Assembly (NCBI GenBank): GCA_039881145.1
Contig: JAYKKI010000005.1
Coordinates: 21,509,501-21,573,500, forward strand
Origin: Druceiella hillmani
Taxonomy: Eukaryota; Arthropoda; Insecta; Lepidoptera; Hepialidae
Direction of reading: 5' to 3'
DNA length: 64,000 nt
Position 1 is the first letter of the stretch. Each line of letters begins with the position of its first letter. Both the position numbers and the translations under genes were made by a program. Shown one piece after another: positions 1-11,912 of the stretch. The notes under the pieces were generated by a model. The model was not told where the DNA came from, did not search any database, and worked only from the letters and a program-made list of their open reading frames with translations.

Positions 1-1060
1 AATGACTTTTATGAGTTTTATTATAAATTAACATTTATCTAACACTTATGGAAATTAGTACGTAATTTACTAAAATATATGGTCTGTTAATTTATATAAC
101 GTAATATGTATGAAATAAAGAACTTATTATCATCATTACCAAGATATATAAAATCGTCTGGAAATTTTCACGCAGACTATACTAAAAAGTAGATAATGAT
201 TATTAACAATTTTTTTTTCACTTATCACGTCCTTAAATCGGACTGACATATTGTCCTGGCAATTTATGATTGAGAATTTTTAATAGTTGTGAAAATACTT
301 CGAAAGACAAAACGAAAATTATCTACAGTGTGCGTTCCTATGTTTTTCGTTTTGAACCTTACAAGTATTTTATTAGTTATTAAGAATTCACAATCACATT
401 TTTCCCGGACAATATACATCGGGTTATAAATCTTTATGGATTAAGAAGAAATTATTTTAAACTTTTAGTCCGATTTAAAAACGTGGCAAATTATTGCCCT
501 TCTCAATTAAATACTATCAGTTATTAAATATGCACATGGGTATCATTAACAGAGTATATTATTGAGTGTATTTAAAAATGACCATTTGTTTAATATTCTT
601 TGTATGATTATTAGTATATAAATTGTCAAGCAGTAAGGTGACTGATATGAGATTTAGTTTTGTTCAGTTGTTTCTAAAAAAATGTATAATTGAAGTATAT
701 CTGACGTATGTTATTAACACGATTTCTACTTTAACTTTTATAGATCTCTATAGATTTCTGTAGATTCTATATACCTCTATACTACATAACTTTTTAGTGT
801 TCCGTCCACACATGTAATTAATCAAATTTGTTTGTGATATACATTGTGACGTATCTAAATAGCTGATAACAGGAAGATTTTGTGATGGTGTTTAACAAAC
901 TATCCAACCTTGATATCAGCCACTAAACTTTCTTATCCTAGACTAGTTTTTGCGGCTACTTAGTATTGATATATTGCTCTTTTGGGTTCAACTTATTTCA
1001 TATCATCAATAAATGAAATAGGGACTGTTAAAAGAAAAACAATTTTATTTTGAAATAAAT
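1..1060. other. AT-rich unique DNA, nothing recognised
   Basis: I see no coding signal, tandem repeat or recognisable mobile element here. The sequence is AT-rich with short homopolymer runs only. Confidence 0.5.
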
Positions 1061-1067
1061 TTGTGAA

Positions 1068-1592
1068 GTACGAGTAGAACTCATACGCTTTATGAGGTTT
1101 ACGTACACATAAATATTAAAGGGTGCTTAGTATTCATAATAAACTATTTACAAATGTAAACATTATTTTCTACGGTATAGATATATAGTCTAGTACACTT
1201 TCACAGGCGTAAAACATCGTGAATGAACCATCGTTATAGTTTTCCAGCAAACTGTAGGTAACGCCGTTTTTTTCATAATTTTAACTTTAAAAATTAAATT
1301 AATTTTAGCTTTATAAGTTTTTGGATATGTTCTCAAAAAAAAATAGTTTGATGTCATCCTAACTTGTTTTTTTTAAATCGATATCCAGCATGGATACGTG
1401 AATAACAAATAAAAAATAGAGCGTTCTTTGCTCCCTCAAACATTTTGGTCTAGATATTTTTTAGGATATATGCGTGATGATGCATTCTCATTACCAAATT
1501 TCAAAGGGTTTCTAAAAACGGCTCTGGCAGAAATAAGGACGAGCATATAAGTAAAGGATTTTAAAAGGTTTCCGTTTTTCCCTTTTGAGGTA
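1068..1592 (-). repeat. Dispersed lepidopteran-type repeat, decayed copy
   Basis: Read on the minus strand, the element opens at about 1592 with 'acctcaaaagggaaaaacgg' and closes near 1068-1090 with 'gcgtatgagttctactcgta'. The same opening and closing blocks bracket the better copy at 28797-29529. The interior is AT-rich and has diverged a lot. From memory, this opening and closing pair marks a very common dispersed repeat in moths and butterflies; I cannot confirm the family name. There is no coding capacity, so it is a non-autonomous or truncated element. Confidence 0.55.
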
Positions 1593-1714
1593 AATAATAT
1601 TTCAAAATGATTTTTTTAAGCTTCTTGTTTTTTGCAAAAGTTAGAAAATTACAACAATTATGGACGTATCTATTTATATCGAGTGACTCCGTATTTTGTT
1701 CTTACCAATTGAAA

Positions 1715-2335
1715 GCAGCATCTCTACCAAGATGATATGACATAGATTTTGGTGATATAACTAAGAGCAAGTTAGGGCGATAATCGATAGGTGACAATCA
1801 GCAAGAGTAAGATGTGGAGAGCATTCTTCATATGGGACCGTAGTCTAACCCAAAGTACCTTCAGTTTTCCAACGGATAGCGGAATCGACATACTGCCGAG
1901 CGCCGTAGTGTGACTAGTGTGCCTAGGACATTCTTCTACTTTTTTCGAATAGCGGTAGCTATCTTATGAAGCCGATCAATGTAAACATAGAAGGTAATAG
2001 TTTCATCATTTAGAAGTTCGTAAACATCATACCGCGTGCGTACCGACAACGTCATACAAATATCTTCTACCCGAGCCCTTTCGCTTTAGACTGAACTGAT
2101 GGTTCTTCTTCACATGGCAAACATTATTTAGGCTTTAGGTTGTTTTTGTAAAAAATTCAGCTCTCATAGATGTCACAAAATGGTTCAGAAATTATTTCAA
2201 CCAGGTCTCAAGAACAGTAACAGTCGGCATAAGTCAGTTGATGAAGTATCCATTATACTTATTCCGCCAGCTGAACCCATGAAGCTGATTCTCAATAGTT
2301 CCATGGATACAGCTGGGATCGCACATGGTGCAAAA
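1715..2335 (-). pseudogene. Mariner-family transposase fossil
   Basis: Minus-strand translation gives scattered mariner-like blocks in the correct order, in several frames and broken by stops. Near 2310 is TIENQLHGFSW, like the second helix-turn-helix. Near 2190 is FLNHFVT, like the lead-in to the first catalytic aspartate. Near 2060 is KICMTLSV, like 'KVMLSVWW'. Near 2000 is ELLNDETITFYVYIDRLHKI, like the 'ELL..TIN..Y..QL' stretch. Near 1800 is CSPHLTLADCHLS, like 'YSPDLAPSDYHLF'. The first and second catalytic aspartates are not recognisable; one in the third block remains. It is a dead copy. An open frame on the opposite strand at 2180-2383 is a shadow of it. No terminal inverted repeats were located. 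Confidence 0.65.
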
Positions 2336-2654
2336 TTTTCCAGAAAGTTCGAAAATAAAAAAAATAATTTACTTGTAATCTAATGGAATATATTTTTTTA
2401 TAATAATGGGTAATACGATGGCTGAAGTTTACGCATGAGTAGTTTTTTTAGTAACTCATGTTCCAACATTGTTTTACATTCACGTGACTTTTACCTTGGA
2501 TATTGATTGCCATTGATTGTCTGGCTGTAATAATTAATCAGATATAATTTGTGGCTTTTAATAGAAAGGAAAATATGATTAACTAAATGATAATTTTCAA
2601 ACTTGCCTAAGGTGGAAAAAATGATGTTGGACACAATTATTTTCTCGTTGATAT

Positions 2655-2722
2655 AAATTATTGATACACAGCGAAAGAAAATTATTGATACACAGATAAG
2701 AAAATTATTGATACGCAGCGAA
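2655..2722. repeat. Short tandem repeat, about 23-bp unit, three copies
   Basis: Three successive copies of a unit beginning 'aaattattgatacacagc' occur with small differences. Confidence 0.75.
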
Positions 2723-2869
2723 TATCCTTTCTTTCATTTTAATATTTAGCATATGTGATAGACACAAAAAGTTCATTACATTTTAAGCTGGGGTTTGTAT
2801 AGATATTTTAAATATAGCACAGGTTCCACTAAGTCTTTGGGCTGATGGGTTAATACGGTTAATATAATT

Positions 2870-3225
2870 GCGCGACACGGAAGTCTCATTATAAACTGCA
2901 GTGGTCGGCGCGAGGTTCAGACGGTCTATGCGGCAATTTGAAAAGATTATAGTAAGCCAATAACGCAGTCAGACGATACGGCACTCCCGCAGCCATACGA
3001 ACGTCAGCTGGTTGAGTGATGATGCAGCCGCGGGATGTTTCAAGGCTCGAGGTGGTATCAACGTGCGGTGGGGGTAATTTAAATGAAGCCAAGATAAAAC
3101 TTACTTGGCGTAATGAAAGCCCAAAATTGATTAAAGGTATTTCCATACTTATTGTGTTTGATAGTGCGCTGGCTTGTTTGTCTTTGCAATTTATGTACAA
3201 AAAAGGAGAAATGTCGGACGCCTAA
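2870..3225. other. GC-elevated island, possible conserved non-coding element
   Basis: This block is visibly richer in C and G than its surroundings and has higher complexity, for example 'gcagccgcgggatgtttcaa' near 3026. It carries overlapping open frames on both strands (2889-3200 minus, 3016-3225 plus). Neither has a recognisable domain, and simultaneous openness on both strands is expected in a short stretch poor in TAA and TAG. I read it as a candidate regulatory element; a fossil exon is an alternative. Confidence 0.35.
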
Positions 3226-3229
3226 ACGC

Positions 3230-4380
3230 GTTTAACTTATTTTCTTCACATATTTAAGTAATTAGAAGAGTATCACATATAATCAAATCGATCAAATCAC
3301 CTGACTACTAAATTAAAAGATAATCATTAAAGAAAATATCCATTAGTTAAGTGATATAATCCCAAATATATCCTTTATCTGTTTTCCATGCGAGTAGTAC
3401 GAGATCATAGCCCTCATGATAAAATGTGTATTGATTTCTGCCACACCCTTCGGATTCGGATTTACTACAATTTGTCATAAGTATATATCCTTAACTTTCC
3501 ACAATATTTTGTTATAAATTACACTTAGATTTTTGAAAAATAATAATAATCTTACCTAAACATTTGGTCGAAATGAATGAGCGCTGGATGCTCCCTTTTT
3601 TAATTCATTTTCCTTCCATGCCCGTTTTTTGTAAAGCAATTTTTCGAAATTTTCGACTGGGTGATACGGCCTTTGAATAAGCATTCCCTATATTTTCTCA
3701 TTTTAGTTTGAAACAATGGAGTAACATTTGAAAATAAGGCCTGCTTGAAGTAACAAATTTTTAATATCTACTATGAATTAGTTTTAAGGATTTCATGGCA
3801 ATAAAAAACGGTGCTGAGGTTATTTTTCTATTAAAGATTGAAATTATTGGATATTTAATGAAAAAAAAAACAATTGTGCAACCAGAAAATTTGGTAACAT
3901 AATAAAGATTTTTGTTTATTTCGTCCGTGTTTCAGTTTATCCGATAGTCGATTTACGTTTAAATACGCGTTTTTTTCCTGAAGTAACTAAAGTTAATATG
4001 GTGCCCATAGGATAATTTAATTATTAAAACGTAAAGTAGTTTTCTAGTCCAGGTCTCATTACTCCATATTTGATCCATTGTACTATTATGTTTTCGCAGG
4101 CTCCACCTCGTAACCTATGTTCAAAGCTTCGATTTTTAAGGTTGATTTTTTACTTTCTCTTGTTTTCTTTGGTTACGCCTATGGAAATTATGTCAGGCAA
4201 TTTAATCACTTATCATAAAGCAATCTTTTTTTTATAATAAGTACTTCTTATTTCACATTTGTTTAAAAACTGGAAGTAACTCATTTTTATTCATTTCTTA
4301 TAAAACACATTATCCTGTGTCGTGAAACATGAATGCTCCTATATGTAGTAAGTCTGTAAGGAACCCTGTCCCTGCGAGGC
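3230..4380. other. AT-rich unique DNA, nothing recognised
   Basis: No convincing coding or repeat structure is visible, apart from homopolymer runs. Confidence 0.45.
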
Positions 4381-4384
4381 CGCC

Positions 4385-4640
4385 ATATTTTTGGAGTTCT
4401 ATGGTACAAGGAACTTGATATTTCGTTATGTTCGTCCGTTAGTTCATTCGTCCGTCTGTCTGTCACAACCTCACAATGTCCAGAGTGTAGTATACTATAT
4501 TTGTGAATTTTTTAATTACGTGTTTCATGTGTAGAACTCCATTGATATGGCGCAATGAAAAAAAGAATGTATATAGGGGGACCCCTATATATACAAATGG
4601 CGTAATGAAAATAATATACACACACAGAATATACATACAC
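4385..4640 (+). repeat. Second dispersed repeat type with Tccg(tc)tg run
   Basis: The segment contains 'gttctatggtacaaggaac' followed by a run of 'gtccgt/gtctg' units and then an AT-rich body with 'atggcgcaatgaaaa'. This order recalls another lepidopteran dispersed repeat, identified from memory only. Inside are direct repeats ('atggcgcaatgaaaa' near 4548 and 'atggcgtaatgaaaa' near 4597) flanking a small palindrome of tatataggggg and cccctatata. Open frames on both strands here are by-products of the repeat. Confidence 0.4.
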
Positions 4641-4644
4641 GGAC

Positions 4645-5540
4645 AGATCCCGAGTTCTCTTTCACACTTCGGATATGCCACATTTGTTTTATTTCTTAGT
4701 ATCGACGACATTTTGTAAAAAATTAAAAAACGAAATTGTTTCTAAATAATTATGATTTATTTAATATGTTGATTTTACACAAAATTTAATTCATTTGCGG
4801 GGCCTGTCTAATATTATTTATATATTTGATTCCGTAAGTGTTTTAAAATGAAATTGAGGTTATATTTACCACTTATAATTTTCAAGCTTTATTTTCGAAA
4901 TATTAAGCTTGCAAATGACGTGCAATTTAATACTCCTCCCTTTAATTTTTCAACCATGGGTTTTAAAAATTTTAAAACCATCTAGATACTAGAATTTATC
5001 AGAAATTTTAAGTAAAATTATTTTCTTAAACTTATGAGATACGGACAACTACGGAACAATACTCTGTGCTTGTTTAAAAACTTGATCGCTTTTTTATTTG
5101 CATACATGCAAACTTAAACACTTGATTTTTCTCTTAACAAGATTATTTGGGAAAATTTATGATTTAGAAACTGTTATATATAACTGTACATTTTAGATTT
5201 TTACAATTCTTCGATATTATGACTATTGATATTTTTACGGTCAAGCGAATTAGTTGATAACAACAAATGTTTTATTACTTCAAATTTTATTAAATTATGG
5301 AACTAAAAATTTCTGGTGCATTTATTATGAAAAAATGGAGTAAAAAATAAAACTATTTTTTTTAAAGTTTTGTTTCTGACTAGAAATCCTAGTCCATAAA
5401 ATAGCAATTCTGAATATTGAAATATATTATTAAATATCAAGATTCACTTCTGGCGTATAGTCAGTCCTAATACTTCATTATAATAAATTTATTAGGTTAC
5501 TATTGGACGACATGATTTTCGAAAGAGTAGATACCATTTA
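4645..5540. other. AT-rich unique DNA, nothing recognised
   Basis: I see only AT-rich sequence without coding or repeat signals. Confidence 0.5.
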
Positions 5541-5544
5541 TTTA

Positions 5545-6005
5545 CCTTTCCTTGATAATAAACTTCGTCGTATTTCATCTGTCCTCGATAATAAACCTCG
5601 TAATAAACATACTTCATCTTTCCTTGATAATAAACTTCGTGGTATTTCATCTTTCCTTGATAATAAATAAACTTCGTCGTATTTCATCTTTCCTCGATAA
5701 TAAACTTCCTAATAAACATACTTCATCTTTCCTTGATAATAAACTTCGTCGTATTTCATCTGTCATTGATAATAAACTTCCTAACAAACATACATCATCT
5801 TTCATTGATAATAAACTTCCACGTATTTCATCTTTCCTCGATAATAACCTTTCTAACAAATATACTTCATCTTTCCTTGATAATAAACTTCCTAACAAAC
5901 ATACTTCATCTTTCCTTGATAATAAACTTTGCTGTATTTCACCTTTACTCTATAATAAACTTCCTAACAAACATACTTAATCTTTCCGTGATAATAAACT
6001 TCTGA
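5545..6005. repeat. Minisatellite of two interleaved unit types
   Basis: About a dozen copies share the core 'tttccttgataataaactt'. They alternate between two linkers: a 'cgtcgtatttcatc' form giving units of about 33 bp, and a 'cctaacaaacatacttcatc' form giving units of about 39 bp. Both lengths are multiples of three, which explains the long open frames on both strands (5552-5980, 5733-6005 and 5647-5898 minus). Those frames read as simple repeats and are not proposed as genes. Confidence 0.9.
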
Positions 6006-6009
6006 ACAA

Positions 6010-7010
6010 ACGAACTTTACAATAAAAATCTTTTTGCCCTAATCCGTTTCAGTAATTATTTTTTATTCCACTCAGCATATTTCAGATTTTGATGAAGTAA
6101 ATTTATATCATTCCGCGTAAATAAAACAGCATGATATATATTCATAAATATCAGATTCCATTTTAGAGAGCTTTTTGTTCATATGTCATTTACAACATCA
6201 TAGTTAATTCATATATTGAACCGCGATAAAGACGTAACTCATTTCAGGCTGGTGCTATTTAAAAAATCGATCAAATCGACGCAGACTCGGTCACAGATGT
6301 TACTATGGTACGAGTAACATAACGATGTTAATCTCTAAATTACTAGCTCATGGAGTTCGTACGTCGATAACATTTTCTTAATTCTTATGTCATAACGTTA
6401 TCACAGTGGGGATTATTAAATATTGACTATCATATTATATGAATTTTAAGTTGTTGCTGAAAATTGAGTTTGCCTTATTTTTTTCAAGATAAAGGTTGAT
6501 TTAACACTTATCTACGGAGTCGGTAAAGCCAAAGCACACGTCCATTTTAAGTTCCGGTTTATTCATCGCTAGAAGATGTAGTCTATGAATAACCGATTTA
6601 GCTATTTATGTCGATATTCTACCAGTTATATCCATTTTGAACTTATAACAATTACTTGACTATTACTCAGATTTTTGTGATATTAAATATATCAAATTTA
6701 CATTTAGTTATGAACTTCACAAGACAGCAAATCAGTTCACATAAATCTTTGTATATTTATTATTAGGTTTCGCATACAGTTGCTCTATTAAATTGTATTG
6801 AAAACTTTGATTTTTATAATGAAATTTTGCGGACTGTATATTATAAATGCCCGAATTGAGATAAACAATTTTTTTACCACGATGTTATGAATAATGAGAA
6901 TTTGTCTTTTGCGCCTGTGACAGTTGTTAACGATTAAATAACATAATGGAAACTTTATATTTTTCTTTTTACAGAGAGTGAGAATTAATTCCTAGAGATG
7001 CAATCTAATT
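6010..7010. other. AT-rich unique DNA, nothing recognised
   Basis: No coding signal or repeat was recognised. Confidence 0.5.
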
Positions 7011-7019
7011 TAAAGTTAT

Positions 7020-7262
7020 GAAAAATATTATTTACAAATATCCAATTCGTATATCAAAGGTGTGAAAAACGTCTACAGTAACGGGTTTCTCGGAAAAGCA
7101 ACAAAGAGTGCTGTGCTAGTTGCAAGTGTCGTTTTGATTTGCAATGTAGGGAACATTGCTTGTGACGTGGCGTCTAAAAAATATGCGCCTTCTGTGCCTG
7201 GGTGTTCGAGAGATGGGGTATTTTATTTAATATTGTCATTAGAAGTCGATGTTGGGATATAA
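7020..7262 (+). other. GC-elevated segment with open frame, function unknown
   Basis: From 7014 a plus-strand frame is open to a stop at 7260-7262. It includes a hydrophobic stretch (SAVLVASVVLICNVGNIA) followed by a lysine, proline and cysteine-containing tail. There is no in-frame ATG at a sensible place, and the frame starts only with GTG. A polypyrimidine-AG lies upstream near 6974 and a possible GT donor near 7217. It could be an exon of an unrecognised gene or a conserved non-coding element; the minus strand is also mostly open. I do not recognise a family. Confidence 0.2.
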
Positions 7263-7599
7263 TATTGATAGTGTTAACAAGTATTTTCCGATTGATTTAG
7301 AGGTGAAATGTGTTCAAATATAAAAAAAGTAACTATTTTTGATGTGTTTCATTTACAAATCAATTTAGTCAAATATTTGTTCATGTATTATGAAAATTAA
7401 ACAAGACTATCAGCCTGATTCTGATTATAGAATAGTAATAGAGTTTTAAAACAATTCTGACCTGTGCGATGGTTTTAGTTCGCTATCGAATAATAAGCTC
7501 TGAAAATGAAGATTAATTTGAATAATTGTTAAAGTTTGCATTTAATTGTTTATTGTGTTGCATCGGATCGATGTAAAACAATATTTAAACGTGTTTAGA

Positions 7600-7812
7600 A
7601 TTGAGGTTTTACGGCTGACCGCACACAATGCTCGTTGCTCGAATGTCGATACTCGCACGAACACACACACATACAATCGTATATAACAGAAAGAGAAAGA
7701 GAGAAAGAGAGGGAAAGGTCTCCAGGAAGGGGCGTAACGCTTTTTTCTTACCTGACGATTTCTGCCAGTTCGCTCTACTGTAAGCCATGTACTTTTACAT
7801 GTTCGTTCCAAT
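7600..7812. other. GC-elevated island with CA and GA microsatellite tracts
   Basis: This stretch combines 'gctgaccgcacacaatgctc', a short (CA)n tract near 7660, a GA-rich tract at 7690-7720 and 'ggaaggggcgtaacgc'. A minus-strand frame (7542-7811) is open but low in complexity. Candidate regulatory element; no specific binding architecture is claimed. Confidence 0.3.
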
Positions 7813-8112
7813 AACTACACTTAACCTTGCACATATATGAAAGAAAATCGGTAAATTTAAATTCCGTGTAAACCTAAGCTAATCAAATTTATAAACCACC
7901 TAAATATATAAATTGTTGCGGAAAGGTTATATGTCACTAATAGTTTTTTGTGTATTGGTCCTTACATACATTTTAATATGTACGAAAGAGCCAAAGTGGA
8001 AAAAATGTAAATCTTCATTTTTAATTTTTTTTTTAAACATACTTGTCAGATTCTATAGAATCAATAAAAAAATCACATTTATATCAAAGGTGTGTATTTA
8101 TGCTACATGCTC

Positions 8113-8114
<2 letters not shown>

Positions 8115-8156
<42 letters not shown>
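8115..8156. repeat. (TA)n microsatellite
   Basis: An uninterrupted run of about 21 TA dinucleotides. Confidence 0.97.
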
Positions 8157-8157
<1 letters not shown>

Positions 8158-8234
8158 CTTTATTTTAAAGAAATTATTTTACTTTTTTTTTCTGTAAAGG
8201 GAAAAAACAAACACAAACTATTTGAAATATTCTA

Positions 8235-8905
8235 TGAACACTAAATACGAAATCTAATGACTCGAACAAGTGCTGAGAATGAAGTAGTAGGTTAGTGGTG
8301 GTAGATCTACCACGAACAAAGCCGTGTTGTTCGGGCATAATGTAATTATGGAGTATTAGATATACTCGTCCATGTACTAATCTCTCTAAAACTTTGGGAA
8401 TTACTGATAAGATTAATATGGGTCTATAGTTAACTATGTTTTGTTTAGAGCCGTTTTTATGCACAGGTGTTACGTGCGCCTTTTTCCAACATGTAGGAAA
8501 AGTTCCAAGTTTTACGCAGTTATTAAACAAGAGAGTTAAAGGAATGCATATGGTATCTGCGGTATATTTGAGGAAGGCTGGTTCAATTCTATCTGGTCCT
8601 GGGCCTTTGTTTATGTCTAATGACGTAAGCATTTTTAAAACATCTGCAACCTAAAACGATATGGAAGATTAACTGACGTTATTTAAATTACTAGTAGGTA
8701 CGTTTTCAACATTTTCGATGAATTTGTTTATATCTGGATCAGCGGGCTCGAAAATTGACTGAAAGAACTATGAGAACATTTGGCAAATTTCGTTCGGGTT
8801 ATTACTGGCACTTTCACCGGATGACATAGTTGATGGATTGGCTATCCATCAATTTTCTATCTTCCTTCGATTTGTTTCATGTAGTGAAGAGACGTAAGAC
8901 CTTTC
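8235..8905 (-). pseudogene. Jockey-like LINE reverse transcriptase fossil
   Basis: The minus strand from 8632 to about 8260 encodes the start of a non-LTR reverse transcriptase: LDINKGPGPDRIEPAFLKY, then LTLLFNNCVKLGTFPTCWKK, HVTPVHKNGSKQNIVNYRPI, LSVIPKVLERLV and IMPEQHGFVRGRSTTTNLL. These match fingers and palm motifs 0-2 of jockey-type elements. Upstream on the same strand (8640-8880) is a decayed linker including NPNEICQMFS and FFQSIFEPADPDINKFIENV, with stops between. The catalytic F-x-DD motif is absent because homology ends near 8255. It is 3'-truncated and dead. Traces of the linker may reach 9080. The open frame at 8436-8654 plus is its antisense shadow. Confidence 0.9.
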
Positions 8906-9079
8906 CTCCTTTGAGGTTTTTCTTTATTATAACTTTTGACTGACTACATATGACTGAAAACATTGTATTATACCAACGCCATAAAAGCGACGCTTACGCC
9001 CTTTACGCACTCGAATTTATTACTATTTTACTATTTCTGCTAAAACTGAGTAAAATATCTACTCGACTTCGGCTAAAGA

Positions 9080-10635
9080 TTTGGATAGATCTTCATTGCG
9101 ATTTTGCATTTTGTCGGTACTGGAATTTCGGTATCGGAATTTTGAATGTCTGATTTTGAAATATGGTTTCTTTCGTACTAGTTTCATTTCCACTGTAATG
9201 GAAATTATATACCTTTTGGTGAACTGCGAATCCACATTAAATAAGGTTATTTATGTGCCACTTGGTGGCGGTTACATGTTTTACGTGATAACTCATGCAT
9301 TGCACGATTGATTGATTTAATACGCACAAGACAGGTGAGAGCAAACATCGTCAAGCACGTTGTACTAAATTGGGCCGGTTGTAGTGCCTGGACTTGCAAA
9401 AACTGTATAGTTCTATAGTTCTACAGATGAATAGCATTGCTAAATTGAAGCATTCAACTTTTCGCTCTTCGTGTACGCACTGTACTACGTGTATAATTAA
9501 ATGCTTTAATGAAGGTGGAGTATAATTAAATACATTTTAAACTTAGCCAAATCAAAACTCAAGGAAGTGCTAAAGATCAAATTTCCAAAAAAATATACCA
9601 TGAAAAATTACAGTTTAATAAAACTAGTTAAAGCTAATAAAACACGCTTTTGTAGCATTATGAACTTAAAAGTATAAAATAATTTAAATATAAAGATTTT
9701 GGTCAAGAGGAAATTAATTTCAGTGTAAAAAAATTGTGCGGAGCTTTCGACTTATATTTTCATAACGACTCTACCTTTACAAATAGCTGACGATAAAAAA
9801 TATACGATTACTTATTTTAAGCACCCCGCGCTTTTCAAAACTATATTTTCATTTTTTAGCCTTAAAACAAAATCTTTATATTCAAAATTGTATGTTTTAA
9901 GACTAAGAAAGTTTTTCTTTTTAGTTTTTTACTATAATTTAATTTTTTTAATTACTGCATTGTCATTAGTTCTTGGTACGTGTGCACTATTTTAAATAAT
10001 TCGGACGTCTGGAAGTGGGTTTAAATTTAATTTAAATATTCTGTTACATTCATACATACATACAAATGAAGTTAATAAAAGAGTATTATCAAAGAATAAA
10101 AGGATAAAGAAACTTTGTCTCGGTTCAAACAGCTGTCATAATTTTTAATGGAAAAGATATTTCAAGCGCAAAAAAAATTAACCAAGCGTATCAATGAAAA
10201 GTAAACTATATAATATTATTACAAAATTAAGATTATTTTAGGAATATGCCAATAAAAAATGGTGAAAATCCATTAAAAACATAAATGTTGAAAAGCGTAG
10301 GGTAAGTTCTCTTTAAGAAATAGTCAATTGTTGGGTTAACAAAATTTTGAAGTTTAAAGCAATGTCAAGTTCAAAAGCATTTCTTTATACACCAGACTAA
10401 AATGTGGTAAATTTTGAAACTAAAATACCATGAAATTTTAATTCCACAGATTTTCGTGGTGGTAATCAGGTTTTATAGTAAATAGAAATTATAATAGTGC
10501 ACAAATGGGAAAAAAACATTTGTAATTTTAATAAGGCGATTTCCATTATTATAAAATATTATTTTATTACTTTCTTTATTATGTAACTTCAACGACTTCG
10601 ATGTTTCTGTTCTTTCAATCGATTTACAACACTAG
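9080..10635. other. AT-rich unique DNA, nothing recognised
   Basis: No confident feature. Open frames at 8950-9153 and 9081-9311 lie at or just beyond the LINE remnant and have no recognisable domain. Confidence 0.4.
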
Positions 10636-10639
10636 CAAC

Positions 10640-11005
10640 ATATATTAGTGGTGGCGTCTACTACCGCATGGTATCAATGTCTAATATAAAATCTGTCAGT
10701 CACCAGGCGCAGAGGCGTTACTGCGAACTTATTCGCGCGACATATTCGGAGGAGGATTAACTAAATCAGCGAATTCATACGTTTGTGCTATTTCGCTTCG
10801 GTAGAAGGTTGGATAATTACACGTGGCTGATACTACCACGCTCTCATACATCCGAGCATCTTTTAGTAACACGAGAAAGACATGTAGGTAGTAACGTGTT
10901 TTGACATAAACTGTCCAGGCGTGGTCAGTGTGCCTCAAGCATCTTTGTGATGAGGTTGTTTTTGTTGGAATAATTCGTGAGCGTTCATTGTCATTTTTAC
11001 TCAAT
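10640..11005. other. GC-elevated island upstream of a pogo fossil
   Basis: Complexity and G+C rise here, for example 'caggcgcagaggcgttactg' near 10707. The minus strand is open from 11004 to 10729 (91 residues) with an ATG in fair context, but there is no domain I recognise. It may be a conserved non-coding element, the 5' region of the transposon that follows, or an isolated minus-strand exon. Confidence 0.3.
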
Positions 11006-11204
11006 TTTCGTTGCGTTCTTTACAAAACTGTCAATTTTTGTGAAGTTAATAAAACCTTGTGGATATAAGTTAGGGCACTACATTTTAATTTTTTATGATT
11101 TTTTGAGATAGCAATACAAAATGGCGGGATTGGGTATTACTGCGCTTTGAGTGCATTTTATTATTGACTATATAAATATAAGGTAAAAAATTAGAAATTA
11201 TTGG

Positions 11205-11823
11205 AAATGCATAAAAAAGAGTCATGGGATCCGCATCAAATAAGGGCTGAATCAATATTGGAGAGAAAATAAAATACGCTGCAAGGGTTTTATAGCACCC
11301 GAGTCTGCAATTAGAGACAGGTTAAAAAGAATATTATGATCCTAGCCTAGATCAAAAAGTAAGATTTACGCAAAAAGAAGAAAAGGAGTTATGCTAGTAT
11401 TTTGTTTGTAACGTTAGTCAACACATTTTCACAATCACACAAAAACCATGAAAATTTATGTAAGACCTTGCGTTCGCAAAGATTATAAAAATAATTTTTT
11501 AGCAAGAAATTTCAGCAATGGCAGTAGCATTTGGGGATTTTATTGGTGACAAGAAATCATGGTATACCTTTGAGAGCCCACGAGCACATGTGAAGGGACA
11601 GAGTACTAGATTTTAACAAAATGGAAATGCATGTTTTATGTAGAAATTTGGAGAAAAATTGCAGAAATATGCTTTTATATTTAACATAGATCAAATTGGA
11701 ATGTTTACAGTCCAAAGATTTGGAAAGTGTCGGACTTATGCTCCGAAAGGATTAAAATAGGTTCGCTAAATACCTATTCCTAAACGTGATTAAAATGTTA
11801 AAGTTGCCTGTGTATTTAGTGGA

Positions 11824-11912
<89 letters not shown>

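Noticed and set aside
5552..6005. Open frames of 142, 90 and 83 codons on both strands.
   Set aside because: Low-complexity translation of a minisatellite with unit lengths divisible by three.
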